Assembly (NCBI GenBank): GCA_001657325.1
Contig: LWRO01000030.1
Span: 1-64,000, forward strand
Length of the DNA stretch: 64,000 nucleotides
Direction: 5' to 3'
Source: Geitlerinema sp. BBD 1991-9
GTDB taxonomy: Bacteria > Cyanobacteriota > Cyanobacteriia > Cyanobacteriales > Geitlerinemataceae
Both the position numbers and the translations under genes were made by a program. Shown piece by piece: positions 43,617 to 53,412 of this stretch (positions are counted from its first letter, which is position 1; each line of letters opens with the position of its first letter). Below the pieces are notes generated by a model. That model was given only the letters and a program-made list of their open reading frames with translations. It had not been told where the DNA came from and did not search any database.

Positions 43617-44243
43617 TCAGTCAATCACAGCGGCGGCGAGTAAACGTTCGAGTGAACCGAAGTTTTCAACGACAGTATCCATCGTTTGCGTGTCTACAAT
43701 GTCAACTTCGCCGAGGTTGTCATCGAGATGTTGGAGAAAGCGCGTTGCCCCTTTATCGTAACCAACTTGCCAGAATCCTACAGCGATCTGTTCGCCCGAA
43801 CCGCTGGCTTGGGCGGCATTGCGTAAGGCGGTTTCGACAACTTTAGGGTCTGTTGCTTCGCCGTCAGTCAAAACGAGATAGGTAATCGGACGGGCTTGTG
43901 GACTACTGAAGTATTGTTTGAAAACGAGATCGAGGGCGCGTCCTAAGTAAGTACTTCCTGCTGTAGGACGTTCGGGATAGTACTGGGAGAATGCTTCTGG
44001 GGTGACGTTTTCGTAGAGGCGAGGTTCTCCGCCGAAAAAGACGAGATCGATGCTGGTGTCTGGGTCGTATTCAGTGGCCTTGGCGACGATGAAGCTAATG
44101 ACTTCTTGGGTGTAGTTCCAGCGACTCGTTGCCCCCGGACAGTCTGGAACGTTCATAGACAGGCTTTCATCGATCATAAGGCAATAGTCTCGCCCCGAAC
44201 AAATTTTTTGAAAGTCTTCAGGAGACAAGGGAGGAAAAGACAT
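43617..44243 (-). CDS. VWA-domain protein
   Basis: The product is 208 residues and is almost wholly a von Willebrand factor A domain. The MIDAS motif is intact: D25-E-S27-L-S29 in YCLMIDESLSMN; the later Thr is in AGSTYLGRAL and the Asp in YLVLTDGEATDP. It has no signal peptide or membrane helix, so it is cytoplasmic. Cytoplasmic VWA proteins often work with MoxR ATPases or Ter-type stress systems, but no such partner is seen here; the partner may instead be the coiled-coil gene 33 bp downstream. Biological role unknown. Confidence 0.85.
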   Translation of the reverse strand: MSFPPLSPEDFQKICSGRDYCLMIDESLSMNVPDCPGATSRWNYTQEVISFIVAKATEYDPDTSIDLVFFGGEPRLYENVTPEAFSQYYPERPTAGSTYLGRALDLVFKQYFSSPQARPITYLVLTDGEATDPKVVETALRNAAQASGSGEQIAVGFWQVGYDKGATRFLQHLDDNLGEVDIVDTQTMDTVVENFGSLERLLAAAVID

Positions 44244-44426
44244 TATACCAATCTCCTTTTTTTTGCGATCTTCTTGAGATTTAAAAGTACGTTTTTTGAA
44301 TCAATATAATATATTGTAAGTAAATTCGATCGATTTTCAATCTTCTTGAAATATATTTTAACTTTTATTGTTTTCTAACGACAAGCATCTTGTAATTTTT
44401 TAAAGTCAATCTAGCCTCAAAAATAA

Positions 44427-44452
44427 TAGAGACGTGATGAGGCACGTCTCTA
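44427..44452. repeat. Interspersed palindrome (TAGAGACGTG)
   Basis: TAGAGACGTG (44427-44436) and its complement at 44443-44452 flank ATGAGG. It lies in the 260-bp AT-rich gap between the VWA gene and the end of gnd and could be a terminator for gnd (minus strand). Confidence 0.6.
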
Positions 44453-44503
44453 CATCGGCTGAGTAGACTCGAAAATCAACTCGATCGAGATATCGAAATA
44501 GTG

Positions 44504-45919
44504 CTAAAACCACTCGGCATGGAAAAATTCACCCCGTGCTTTATCCGTGCGTTCGTAGGTATGAGCGCCAAAATAATCCCGCTGTGCTTGCGTGAGGTTT
44601 TGAGGCAATCGATCGCGGCGGTAGCTGTCGAAATAATCCAATGACGCGCTAAACGCCGGAACGGGAATTCCCAACTGATTCGCCGTCATTAAAACGTCTC
44701 GCCAAGCGGCTTGTCGATCGAGGATCGTTTGTTTGAATTCCGGAGCGAGGAGCAAATTCGCCAAATTAGAATTTTCATCAAAAGCGTGCTTGATTTTATT
44801 CAAAAATCCCGCTTTGATGATGCAACCGCCTTTCCAAATTCGCGCGATTTCGCCCAAATTGAGATGGTATTCAAACTCTTGAGATGCCGTACCTAACAAG
44901 GCCATCCCTTGAGCGTAAGAGCACATCTTCGAGCAGTACAGTGCATCGCGAACTTTGTTGATAAATTCTTCCGAATTGCCCGCGAATTTTGCGGTCGGCC
45001 CCGATAATTCCTTCGAGGCTGCCACTCGTTCCTCCTTATATGCCGACATAATTCGAGCGTTCACCGCTGCCCCGATTGTCGGAATGGGAACGCCGAGTTC
45101 GAAGGAACTCACTACTGTCCAACGTCCCGTTCCTTTTTGTCCCGCCGCATCCATAATTTTATCGACGAGGAAGCCATCTCCCATATCGTCTTTTTTCTTG
45201 AAAATGTTGGCGGTGATTTCAATCAAAAACGAGTTGAGTTCGTCCGTTTCGTTCCACTGCGCGAAGACTTCGTGAAGTCGATCGTTTGACAAACCGAGAA
45301 CGTTTTTCAAAAGATCGTAAGCTTCGGCAATGAGTTGCATATCGCCGTACTCGATGCCGTTGTGAACCATTTTGACGTAATGTCCCGCACCTTTGGGTCC
45401 GATATAGGTGACACAGGGTCCGTCGTCCACTTGAGCGGCAATTTTCGTGACGATGGGTTCGATCGCTTCGTAAGCCTCTTTCGTTCCACCTGGCATCAGA
45501 CTCGGGCCGTTGAGCGCGCCTTCTTCTCCGCCGCTCACCCCCATTCCGATGAAGCGCAATCCCGAAGCTTCTAGGGCAGCAACGCGGCGATCGGTGTCCT
45601 CGTACAGTGAGTTGCCACCGTCGATAATCATATCGCCCGGTTCGAGAAGGGGTTTGAGTTGGTCGATCACCGCATCGACCGGTTTACCTGCCTTGACCAT
45701 CAGGAGCATTTTGCGGGGACGCTCCAGGGAACTGACGAACTCTTTTAAGCTGTAGGTGGGTGTAACGTTCTTCCCTGGGGCGCGATGTTCCATAAACGCC
45801 TGGGTTTTCTCGCTCGTGCGATTGTAGACAGCGACGGAAAAGCCGTTACGCTCGACGTTGAGCGCGAGGTTTTCACCCATCACAGCCAGACCGATAAGCC
45901 CAAAATTCTGTAAAGCCAT
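44504..45919 (-). CDS. gnd: 6-phosphogluconate dehydrogenase, decarboxylating
   Basis: The product is 471 residues, the normal length. It oxidises 6-phosphogluconate to ribulose-5-phosphate with NADP in the oxidative pentose phosphate pathway. The N-terminal Rossmann fold has [22 protein letters not shown], then the substrate-binding [31 protein letters not shown] with the catalytic Lys, and the C-terminal FHAEWF end. The all-helical C-terminal domain is intact. Monocistronic by spacing. Confidence 0.97.
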   Translation of the reverse strand: MALQNFGLIGLAVMGENLALNVERNGFSVAVYNRTSEKTQAFMEHRAPGKNVTPTYSLKEFVSSLERPRKMLLMVKAGKPVDAVIDQLKPLLEPGDMIIDGGNSLYEDTDRRVAALEASGLRFIGMGVSGGEEGALNGPSLMPGGTKEAYEAIEPIVTKIAAQVDDGPCVTYIGPKGAGHYVKMVHNGIEYGDMQLIAEAYDLLKNVLGLSNDRLHEVFAQWNETDELNSFLIEITANIFKKKDDMGDGFLVDKIMDAAGQKGTGRWTVVSSFELGVPIPTIGAAVNARIMSAYKEERVAASKELSGPTAKFAGNSEEFINKVRDALYCSKMCSYAQGMALLGTASQEFEYHLNLGEIARIWKGGCIIKAGFLNKIKHAFDENSNLANLLLAPEFKQTILDRQAAWRDVLMTANQLGIPVPAFSASLDYFDSYRRDRLPQNLTQAQRDYFGAHTYERTDKARGEFFHAEWF

Positions 45920-46115
45920 ACTGTATCGCGTGAACTCGACTGGTTGAGGGAGATTTTGATTCTTTTTCAGGGTAGCCCGATCCTCTAGGGAAGATTGGGA
46001 AGAAGATGTTAAGACTCGGCGGCGACGATCGATCTCTCAATCTCCCAAACCCTCAGAGAAAGGACACCCCATCGGTAAAATAGTGCAGTAGAGAGATTGA
46101 GGGATCGCAGACGTA

Positions 46116-47285
46116 ATGCTTGCCTATATTCTTGCTGTTACGGTCGGTTTGGGAAGTTTTGTGCTGTTCGTGGCGGCGTTCTTTTTTCCAGAAGTCTATC
46201 GGAAGGGAGATTTTGTCTGGAGTGGCGTAGGCTTTTTCTATGCGCTGGTGTTGTGGTTTTGTGCGGGACAGTTCACGGGGGCGGTGTTACTCGGTCAAAC
46301 CGCCAGCGTCGCCTTGATTGGCTGGTTGGGATGGCAAACGCTCCAGTTGCGCCGGGAAGTGACCCCCCAAGAACAGCAAACGCCGACGGATTCGATCTCC
46401 TCGAAAATTCCGGGTGTTTTTCAAGCGCCAACCCCAGACGCTGCTGCATCGGTTGGAACTGAGGCGGAACCTCCAGAAGAAACTGAACCCTCTGAAGCCG
46501 TCGCAGAAACTCCCGAACCCGTTGAGACTGACTTAGAAACAGCGGTCACGCCGGAAACATCTGAGGAAATCTCTGAGGAAGCAGAGGAAGCATTAGAAGA
46601 AACTGTTGAATCTGAGTCAGTTGAAGCTGAAGCGGCGGCGGAAACTGAAGAAACCGTTGAACCCGAAGAGACAGCAGAACCTGAAGCTTTAGACGAGGAA
46701 GCTTCCGAGGAAACCGAGACGAAAGAAGAAATTGCTCCTCAGGTGCGCGAGGTGGCGACACCGAAATCGGGATTCTTCGATCGAGTCAGTCGCTTGCTTC
46801 GCCGTCCCTCGCCAACTCCTTCTCCAGAACCTTCTTCGATGCCAATCTCAGAACCCACCTCAGAAACCACCTCAGAAGATGTGGCTGAGGATGTGTTTGA
46901 CGAGGACGAGTTTGATGAGGAGGTCAAATTGGAAGCGGAAGGAACAGATACAGCAACTTCGGATGCAGACATAGCAATCGAGGAAGAGTCTACGAACGAC
47001 TCGACAGAGAAGCCAACGATCGAGGACGTCGAAGTATCGATCGAAACATCAGAAGCGGCTTCGGAACCCGAAGAGATCGAGAACGAAGAGATATCGATCG
47101 AGACACCAGAAAGCGCTACCGAAGAAGTTGCGACTGAGGAAGACGAAACTGAAGCTGAGCCGATTTCCTCTGAAAAGCCAGAAATTCCCATTGCCGAGGA
47201 AGTTGACCCGAGTGCTGACGCGACTGAGGACGATGGCGAAACGGGGACAAACGAGACTCAGTCAGAAAGTCGGAATAAAGACTAG
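46116..47285 (+). CDS. Ycf66 family protein with long acidic tail
   Basis: The product is 389 residues. The first 90 or so residues form the Ycf66 membrane part, with three membrane helices (AYILAVTVGLGSFVLFVAAF; SGVGFFYALVLWFCAG; ASVALIGWLGWQTLQLRR). The rest, nearly 300 residues, is very rich in Glu, Thr, Ser and Pro, made of short degenerate repeats such as EETVE, EEAE and TPE, with one basic island (FFDRVSRLLRRPSPTPSP). Ycf66 is found in cyanobacteria and some plastids; its function is not known. The long disordered tail is unusual in length. Confidence 0.85.
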   Translation: MLAYILAVTVGLGSFVLFVAAFFFPEVYRKGDFVWSGVGFFYALVLWFCAGQFTGAVLLGQTASVALIGWLGWQTLQLRREVTPQEQQTPTDSISSKIPGVFQAPTPDAAASVGTEAEPPEETEPSEAVAETPEPVETDLETAVTPETSEEISEEAEEALEETVESESVEAEAAAETEETVEPEETAEPEALDEEASEETETKEEIAPQVREVATPKSGFFDRVSRLLRRPSPTPSPEPSSMPISEPTSETTSEDVAEDVFDEDEFDEEVKLEAEGTDTATSDADIAIEEESTNDSTEKPTIEDVEVSIETSEAASEPEEIENEEISIETPESATEEVATEEDETEAEPISSEKPEIPIAEEVDPSADATEDDGETGTNETQSESRNKD

Positions 47286-47496
47286 CTTACGGTTAGAAAA
47301 GTTCCGAAAAGTTGTGTTACCGAGCAAAATCGATACAAAACTTCAAAAACGCGATCGAAATCACAAAATTGGAGTGACTCATCCCCGTACAATGCCCCTT
47401 AAATCTCACGATCGCCCTTGGGATCGCGTCACGCCGAAAACACTCGGTAACGCCGATAATCAAGAATGAGAAATCAGTTCTGTAGGATAGATAACG

Positions 47497-47718
47497 TTGA
47501 AACAACATCCGATTTCAATTCGCCAGTTAGTGGAAGAAATCCTCGAAACCGGCTATCTTTCGATCGAAGTTGAGGAACAATTGCGCCAGCGCCTGACGCA
47601 GAAATACGATCTCGACGACTTCAATGCATTTTTGCAGCTCCAACAGGCGGCGATGCAGGGAAAAATCCGTCAGGAGTCGCGGGAGTTGTTGAAGCGTCAG
47701 TCGTCGTCACCTTGTTGA
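47497..47718 (+). CDS. Small conserved cyanobacterial protein
   Basis: The product is 73 residues from a TTG start. It looks like a compact helical protein (ISIRQLVEEILETGYLSIEVEEQLRQRL, then YDLDDFNAFLQLQQAAMQGKI). I recall similar small proteins in cyanobacterial genomes but no role. Its last 22 bases overlap the end of a convergent small gene on the minus strand. Confidence 0.65.
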   Translation: MKQHPISIRQLVEEILETGYLSIEVEEQLRQRLTQKYDLDDFNAFLQLQQAAMQGKIRQESRELLKRQSSSPC

Positions 47719-47954
47719 GTGGCGTTCGTTCCAGACTCTCGATCTCGTTCTAAGGGTTTTGCTGTCAGGGTGCGAACCCGAGGGAGGACTCGCCGCCAGT
47801 CAGCGGCTAGGGATTTTGCGGTGTCGTCGTCGTGAAAGTCCAGATAGACAATGGTTTTACGGATGAGATACTCAAACTCGTTCGGTGTCATCATGCGCGT
47901 GTCGTCACTCACTGGGTCAGTTAACGTCTTCACCGCCTCTTCTCCTCGCTTCAC
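47697..47954 (-). CDS. Hypothetical protein downstream of folB
   Basis: The product is 85 residues, charged, without recognised domain (EFEYLIRKTIVYLDFHDDDTAKS). Its ATG overlaps the folB stop by four bases (ATGA), which supports translation coupled to folB. The 3' end overlaps a convergent small gene by 22 bases. Not recognised. Confidence 0.5.
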   Translation of the reverse strand: MKRGEEAVKTLTDPVSDDTRMMTPNEFEYLIRKTIVYLDFHDDDTAKSLAADWRRVLPRVRTLTAKPLERDRESGTNATQQGDDD

Positions 47955-48307
47955 TGAGGTCGGGTGATATCTACCGTTATTTTCCCTCCGAAATCGGGAA
48001 TCGGTGCAGCGGGTTTCGTTAGTCGAACGCGGACTTTTTCGACTCGATCGAGGTCGAGAAGTGCGTCGGCGATAACTTGCGCCAAGCGTTCGACTAAGGC
48101 AATTTTTTGCGTACTAATAATGTGTTTGACGGCGGCGATGGCGGCGCGATAGTCGAGGGTGTCTTCGATTCGATCGCTTTGACCGGCGGCGGCTAAGTCT
48201 ACCCACAGGGTTAAATCGACTTCAAACCACTGGCCGAGGACTTGTTCTTCGGGTAGAAATCCCGTGTAGCCGTAGCAACGCAAGTTGGAAATTTGAATGG
48301 AATCCAT
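47951..48307 (-). CDS. folB: Dihydroneopterin aldolase
   Basis: The product is 118 residues from the Met reading MDSIQISNLRCYGYTGFLPEE; a longer version from 48364 adds 19 unconserved residues. It cleaves dihydroneopterin in folate synthesis. The family segments GYTGFLPEEQVLGQWFEVDL, LDYRAAIAAVKHII, LVERLAQVIADALL and KPAAPIPDFGGKITVDI are intact. The following small gene overlaps by four bases. Confidence 0.92.
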   Translation of the reverse strand: MDSIQISNLRCYGYTGFLPEEQVLGQWFEVDLTLWVDLAAAGQSDRIEDTLDYRAAIAAVKHIISTQKIALVERLAQVIADALLDLDRVEKVRVRLTKPAAPIPDFGGKITVDITRPQ

Positions 48308-48512
48308 TGGATCGGGGGTTCTGGGAAAATTCAGGTTGGGTTGGGATTTGTCGAGACACACCATGATATAGCAATCTGGCTTGAGTTGGGCGTTCTGCGA
48401 TGAGGCGATACAACTCGTTGAGACTTGCTATGCTGTTGATGTGTTATTTCCTATTCTCTATAGCTTTTTATAGAAACTTTTGTAATTCGCCTTTCTTGAA
48501 TTAGAGATCGAC

Positions 48513-48518
48513 TATAAT
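48513..48518 (+). promoter_or_regulatory. -10 box (TATAAT) of the WD40 gene
   Basis: A TATAAT box lies 28 bases before the ATG at 48546. The -35 region is weak. It sits in a locally AT-rich tract that also has the inverted words CTATA and TATAG. Confidence 0.4.
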
Positions 48519-48545
48519 TTAAGAAAACAAAATTTTTTAAAGCTA

Positions 48546-50405
48546 ATGGAATGGCAAGATTTTCTGAAACATGAGGCAGCAAATGCAAGGCTCTCACCCA
48601 AAGAAGTCGAGACCTTGCTGGTCGTATTTCCTAAACCTGGAACTGTTCTTTATCAAGATAGGAAAATCGATCGATCTCAAGCCAAGAATTTAAGCCTAAA
48701 TAAATCTACAACAAACAACATCCAACTCAAAGCAATCTACCAAAAATTTAACATTGAAGGAAAAGAAGGCAACGAGCTAGAGCAGCTTGGAAAACAACTC
48801 AACCAAAAGTTCGATCTTCAGCTATATTTACAGCGTCCGGCTAAACTCGTTCGTGAGAAACGGTTTGAGGAGTACGGCGCGCTGTTGTCTGACTACGACT
48901 TTATTGCAGCGAAGGTGCAGCATCCCGAATTTGGCGTATACGCGCTGATTGCAGATTACAACGGGTTGAAGGATGCAGAAATATCGGCAAATCTCGAGCC
49001 AGAAACAGTGCGAGTGCTGCAACTGATTCAAGGCGCGCTGCGACTGTCGGCACACATTCTGATACAGGAGATAACACAACTTGCCGGACAACTGTGGGGT
49101 CGATTGTTGTTGTACGACTTGCCAGCAATTCAAGGCTTACTGGCCAAAGCGAAACAGCGTCAAGTCAAATCCTGGGTACGTCCGAGAACCACCAGCTTAG
49201 ATCCTGCGGGTGGCGTGTTACGACAAACATTAAGCGGTCATAGCAATTCAATCACGTCTATAGCCGTGACGAAAAATAATTCGATAGGGTTGTTGGGGTC
49301 GTGTGACGGAACGGTAAAGGTCTGGGATTTGCAAACGGGTACTGAATGCTTCAGTCTTGAGGGTCATTGCTGTGCCGTTACATCCGTAGCCGTGACGAAA
49401 GATGGCTCGAGGGTCTTGTCGGGATCGTTTGACAAGACGGTAAAAGTCTGGGATTTGCAAACAGGTGCTGAGTGCTTTTGCCTTGAGGGCCACCATCAGG
49501 CCGTCACGTCAGTGGCGGTGGCAGAGGACAACGTGACGGTACTGTCAGGATCGCGTGACGGAACCGTGAAAGTGTGGGATTTGCGAACAGGTCTCGAACG
49601 TTTCACTGTCTACGGTCATAGCAAATGGGTTTATTTAATAGCGGTTTTAGAAGGTGGTTCCATGGCGCTTTCAGGATCGTCAGATGGAACGATAAAAGTT
49701 TGGGACTTGCAAACGGGTGCTGAACGCTTCAGTCTTAATATTCGTGGTTCGGCAGCAGTGACGGAAGATGGATCGATCCTATTGTCAGGATCGTATGACA
49801 AGACGATAAAAGTCTGGGACTTACAAACGGGTACTGAACGCTTCAGTCTTCCAGGTAACAGCAGTCCAGTTAAGGTCGTGGTGTTAACCAAAGATGGATC
49901 GATTGGGTTGTCAGGATCGTCAGATGGAACGATAAAGGTCTGGGACTTGCAAACGGGTATTGAACGTTGCACCCTCAGAGGTCAAAGCTCCTGGACTGTA
50001 ACGAGGTCTTCAGAATCTCAAGTCTTGGGCCTCTATGGTCGCTATCCTGAAGTCATGTCAGTGGCATTGACGGAAGATGGCTCGACGGTACTGTCGGGTC
50101 TAGATGACGGAAGAGTGAAAGTGTGGGACTTGCAAACCGGTACTGCACGTTTCTGTTTTAAAGGTCATCGTGACCGTGTCAATTCAGTGACAGTCACGAA
50201 AGACGGCTCAATCGTGCTGTCAGGGTCGCATGACGGCATGATGAAGGTGTGGGAATTACAAACGGGAAAAGAGATTGGGAGTTTTACAGTCGATCCTGGC
50301 ATGGGTAGCTGTGCCATATCTCCAGACGGCCAAACTATTGTTGCTGGAGATGTCGGCGGACACGTTCAATTTCTACAGCTGGAAAGTCCAGAGAGAGATT
50401 TATGA
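48546..50405 (+). CDS. HTH-linker-WD40 repeat protein lacking an NTPase
   Basis: The product is 619 residues. Residues 1-75 (MEWQDFLKHEAANARLSPKE onward) resemble the small HTH-like domain found at the start of many cyanobacterial STAND NTPases. Residues 130-222 (LIADYNGLKDAEISANLEPE to RPRTTSLDPAGG) match the linker that in those proteins lies between the NTPase and the WD40 propeller. Residues 224-619 form about eight to nine WD40 blades, most ending KVWDLQTG. The P-loop NTPase expected between the two parts is absent. WD40 propellers bind proteins; the partner is unknown. Blades are near-identical at the DNA level, so recent duplication is likely. Confidence 0.8.
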   Translation: MEWQDFLKHEAANARLSPKEVETLLVVFPKPGTVLYQDRKIDRSQAKNLSLNKSTTNNIQLKAIYQKFNIEGKEGNELEQLGKQLNQKFDLQLYLQRPAKLVREKRFEEYGALLSDYDFIAAKVQHPEFGVYALIADYNGLKDAEISANLEPETVRVLQLIQGALRLSAHILIQEITQLAGQLWGRLLLYDLPAIQGLLAKAKQRQVKSWVRPRTTSLDPAGGVLRQTLSGHSNSITSIAVTKNNSIGLLGSCDGTVKVWDLQTGTECFSLEGHCCAVTSVAVTKDGSRVLSGSFDKTVKVWDLQTGAECFCLEGHHQAVTSVAVAEDNVTVLSGSRDGTVKVWDLRTGLERFTVYGHSKWVYLIAVLEGGSMALSGSSDGTIKVWDLQTGAERFSLNIRGSAAVTEDGSILLSGSYDKTIKVWDLQTGTERFSLPGNSSPVKVVVLTKDGSIGLSGSSDGTIKVWDLQTGIERCTLRGQSSWTVTRSSESQVLGLYGRYPEVMSVALTEDGSTVLSGLDDGRVKVWDLQTGTARFCFKGHRDRVNSVTVTKDGSIVLSGSHDGMMKVWELQTGKEIGSFTVDPGMGSCAISPDGQTIVAGDVGGHVQFLQLESPERDL

Positions 50406-50541
50406 AGATGATGCAGCACCCTCTGGAAAGACTCAGTAATTCCGTCCTAACTGTATGTCAGCCCATCCCTCAAAGCTCTCGCCACTTCTTGCCAACCCAA
50501 ATCGAAATTTAGGAGAGCTTTGCCAACCTTGAAACGATCGA

Positions 50542-50566
50542 GAGGCGAACATCGATCGTTCGCCTC
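50542..50566. terminator. Stem-loop between the WD40 gene and ilvD
   Basis: GAGGCGAAC (50542-50550) and GTTCGCCTC (50558-50566) flank a 7-base loop. It lies between the ends of two convergent genes and could serve both, but there is no T run. Confidence 0.45.
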
Positions 50567-50624
50567 GATGAAGAGATGAGGAGGTTGGAAGTCTAAACGA
50601 TTTCCCACTCCCATCTCGCGAATC

Positions 50625-52307
50625 CTACAGATTCATATCCGTCACTGCACCAACACTACTCGAAGACACCAACTTCGCATATTTCGCCAAAATGCCGCGA
50701 CGATAGCGGGGTTCGGGAGCCTGCCAGTTCGCCCGACGCTTCGCTAACTCCTCATCGGACACGTTCAACTGTAAAAGCCGTTGGTGCGCGTCGATGGTGA
50801 TGGAGTCGCCTTCTTCCACTAAAGCGATGGTTCCGCCCACTGCCGCTTCCGGTGCCACGTGACCGACAACTAAGCCATATGTACCACCCGAGAAGCGTCC
50901 GTCCGTCAGCAAGCCCACCGAATCGCCCAATCCCGCACCAATGAGCGCCGAAGTGGGGGCGAGCATTTCCCGCATTCCCGGGCCGCCTTTCGGGCCTTCG
51001 TAACGGATGACGAGGATATCTCCCGCTTTAATTTCGCCAGCGAGGATCGTTTTGAGACATTCTTCCTCAGACTCGAAGACTCGCGCCGGGCCAGTGATTT
51101 GGGGATTTTTCACGCCGCTGATTTTCGCCACTGCGCCCTCGGTGGCCAAGTTGCCTTTGAGGATAGCGAGGTGACCTTGTTGGTAAACGGGATTGTCCCA
51201 AGGATGGATGACATCTTGGTCGGGGCTGGGTTCCGAGGGAATGTCGGCCAGTTGTTCGGCGACGGTTTTGCCCGTCACGGTCATGGCATCGCCGTGAATC
51301 AACCCTCGATCGAGCAGCATCTTCATCACCAGCGGTACGCCTCCCGCTTGGTGGAAGTCCACCGTCAAATAACGACCGCTCGGTTTGAGGTCGCACAACA
51401 CGGGAACTTTCTGGCGGATGGTCTCGAAATCGTCGATGGTCAGTTCGACACCGATGGCGTTGGCGATCGCCAACAAGTGCAGGACGGAATTCGTGGAACC
51501 GCCTACAGCCATCACCACGGCGATCGCGTTTTCAAAGGCTTTGCGCGTCAAGATTTGCGAGGGCAGAATTTGCTGGCGAATCGCTTCGACGAGGACTTTA
51601 CCCGCTTCTTCCGTGCTGTCTGCCTTCTCCACATCTTCGGCGGCCATGGTGGACGAATACATCAAACTCAGCCCCATTGCTTCGATGGCCGAGGACATCG
51701 TGTTCGCGGTGTACATCCCGCCGCAAGACCCCGCACCGGGGCAAGCGTGACGTTCGATTTCTTTGAGTTCCGACTCGTCGATTTTGCCCGCGCTGTGTTC
51801 GCCCACCGCTTCAAAGGCGCTGACAATGTTGAGATCGCGGCCGTCGTAATGTCCCGGTTTGATCGTGCCACCGTAAACGAAAACGGCAGGAATATTCAAG
51901 CGTGCGATCGCGATCGTTGCACCGGGCATATTTTTGTCGCAACCTCCAAGAGCGATGACACCATCGAGACTCTGGCCGTTGCAAACGGTTTCGATCGAAT
52001 CAGCAATGACTTCCCGAGATACGAGAGAATATTTCATCCCCTCGGTTCCCATGGAAATCCCATCGCTGATGGTGATCGTGCCAAATTCCTGCGGCATTCC
52101 ACCCGCCGCGAGAATTCCAGCTTCAGCCCGTTTCGCCAAATCGTCTAAACCCATGTTGCAGGGAGTAATCGTGCTAAAACCGTTGGCAACACCAACGATC
52201 GGTTTTGAAAAATCTTCGTCGCCAAAGCCCACTGCCCTGAGCATGGCTCGGTTGGGCGTTCGGGCATCTCCCTGGGTAACGACTCGACTGCGAAAATTAT
52301 CCGGCAT
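50625..52307 (-). CDS. ilvD: Dihydroxy-acid dehydratase
   Basis: The product is 560 residues from [26 protein letters not shown] about 12 bases upstream supports this start over the Met at 52364. It makes the 2-oxo acids of valine and isoleucine synthesis and needs an Fe-S cluster. The cluster cysteines are seen in [20 protein letters not shown] and [38 protein letters not shown] is the conserved C-terminal signature. Length is normal for the short (about 560) IlvD form of cyanobacteria. Confidence 0.97.
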   Translation of the reverse strand: MPDNFRSRVVTQGDARTPNRAMLRAVGFGDEDFSKPIVGVANGFSTITPCNMGLDDLAKRAEAGILAAGGMPQEFGTITISDGISMGTEGMKYSLVSREVIADSIETVCNGQSLDGVIALGGCDKNMPGATIAIARLNIPAVFVYGGTIKPGHYDGRDLNIVSAFEAVGEHSAGKIDESELKEIERHACPGAGSCGGMYTANTMSSAIEAMGLSLMYSSTMAAEDVEKADSTEEAGKVLVEAIRQQILPSQILTRKAFENAIAVVMAVGGSTNSVLHLLAIANAIGVELTIDDFETIRQKVPVLCDLKPSGRYLTVDFHQAGGVPLVMKMLLDRGLIHGDAMTVTGKTVAEQLADIPSEPSPDQDVIHPWDNPVYQQGHLAILKGNLATEGAVAKISGVKNPQITGPARVFESEEECLKTILAGEIKAGDILVIRYEGPKGGPGMREMLAPTSALIGAGLGDSVGLLTDGRFSGGTYGLVVGHVAPEAAVGGTIALVEEGDSITIDAHQRLLQLNVSDEELAKRRANWQAPEPRYRRGILAKYAKLVSSSSVGAVTDMNL

Positions 52308-52563
52308 TTTCTTTGTTCTCCCTGAACGTAAGAAGTAGAATAGGCGATCGCTGTGTTTCCTCAAACCGGCGGACGAGATACCGCTTATTTTCGATTGTGT
52401 CAGAATATTCGACCTTTAGCAGCAACAATAACAATAGTCGATCGAACTCAGGGAGAATCACGATTTCTCGATGTGTGCGGCCTCGTCGTTCAACTCGAAA
52501 AACTAATCACAAAGGGGGAAACCTGTCAACGTCATCGATGCGAAAATTAGGGGGCAAACCAGC

Positions 52564-53412
52564 ATGAACACAAGGGAACTTTTACAGCGATACGCAGCCG
52601 GAGAACGAGATTTTCGCGAGATCGACATCGCTCATAGCGTTCTAGCCGGAGCGAACTTACAGGGGGCGAGTCTGCGGGAATCTAACTTGGCTTATGTGAA
52701 CTTTCAAGATGCGAACTTGCGAGGGGTAAACCTGCGCGAGTGTCAGTTGCAAGGAACGGATTTTAAAGGGGCAAACCTACAAAATGCCAATTTAATTTCT
52801 TGTAAGTTGTTCGATGCGAATTTGTCAGACGTGCAATTGGTCGAAGCAAATTTGCGCGGTGCAAAATTGCAAGGAATTTCCTTGGCTCGATCGAATTTAA
52901 CAGAAGCAATTTTAAACGAAGCGGACTTGAGTGACGTGAATCTCAATGAAGCTGTATTGCGGGAAGCAAATCTGAGTCGTGCGAATTTGAGTAACGCCTC
53001 GTTAGTTGGAGCGGTCTTAGAAGGGGCAAATCTCACGATTGCCGTTCTCACGGGGGCGAATTTTGAAGATGCGAATTTAATGAAAGCAATTTTAAACGGA
53101 GCTAATTTAACCCAAGCGAAGATGATTCGGGCCGATTTGAGTTTTGCCAAACTCGAAGGCGCTAACATGGCCGGTATCGATTTTACGAACGCCCAGTTAC
53201 GAGCCGCAAACCTGAGTTGGGCCACGCTCCGAGGTGCGAACCTAACAAATGCGAGTCTCTATCGTACAAAACTCAACTGGTCGAATTTAACGGGGGCCGT
53301 TCTCACGGAAGCGATTTTGATGAGTGCCAAAATTTATAAAACGAATTTCCGCGATGCCGTTCTCGATCGTGCGATTATGCCGGATGGAACCACACATGAG
53401 AACGAACGTTAG
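52564..53412 (+). CDS. Pentapeptide repeat protein
   Basis: The product is 282 residues. Nearly the whole sequence from residue 27 is built of A(N/D)LXX pentapeptides, for example ANLQGASLRESNLAYVNFQD, about 48 in a row. It should form one right-handed quadrilateral beta-helix of about 12 coils. There is no signal peptide or catalytic domain. Pentapeptide proteins are very abundant in cyanobacteria; some mimic DNA or regulate manganese import, but most are unassigned. The N-terminal cap (MNTRELLQRYAAGERDFREIDIAHS) is a common one. Confidence 0.9.
   Translation: MNTRELLQRYAAGERDFREIDIAHSVLAGANLQGASLRESNLAYVNFQDANLRGVNLRECQLQGTDFKGANLQNANLISCKLFDANLSDVQLVEANLRGAKLQGISLARSNLTEAILNEADLSDVNLNEAVLREANLSRANLSNASLVGAVLEGANLTIAVLTGANFEDANLMKAILNGANLTQAKMIRADLSFAKLEGANMAGIDFTNAQLRAANLSWATLRGANLTNASLYRTKLNWSNLTGAVLTEAILMSAKIYKTNFRDAVLDRAIMPDGTTHENER

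Noticed and set aside
28693-44243. Prophage or integrative element spanning the che and coiled-coil region
   Set aside because: No integrase, capsid, tail, relaxase or tRNA-flanked repeats; the genes are largely core functions with normal codon use.
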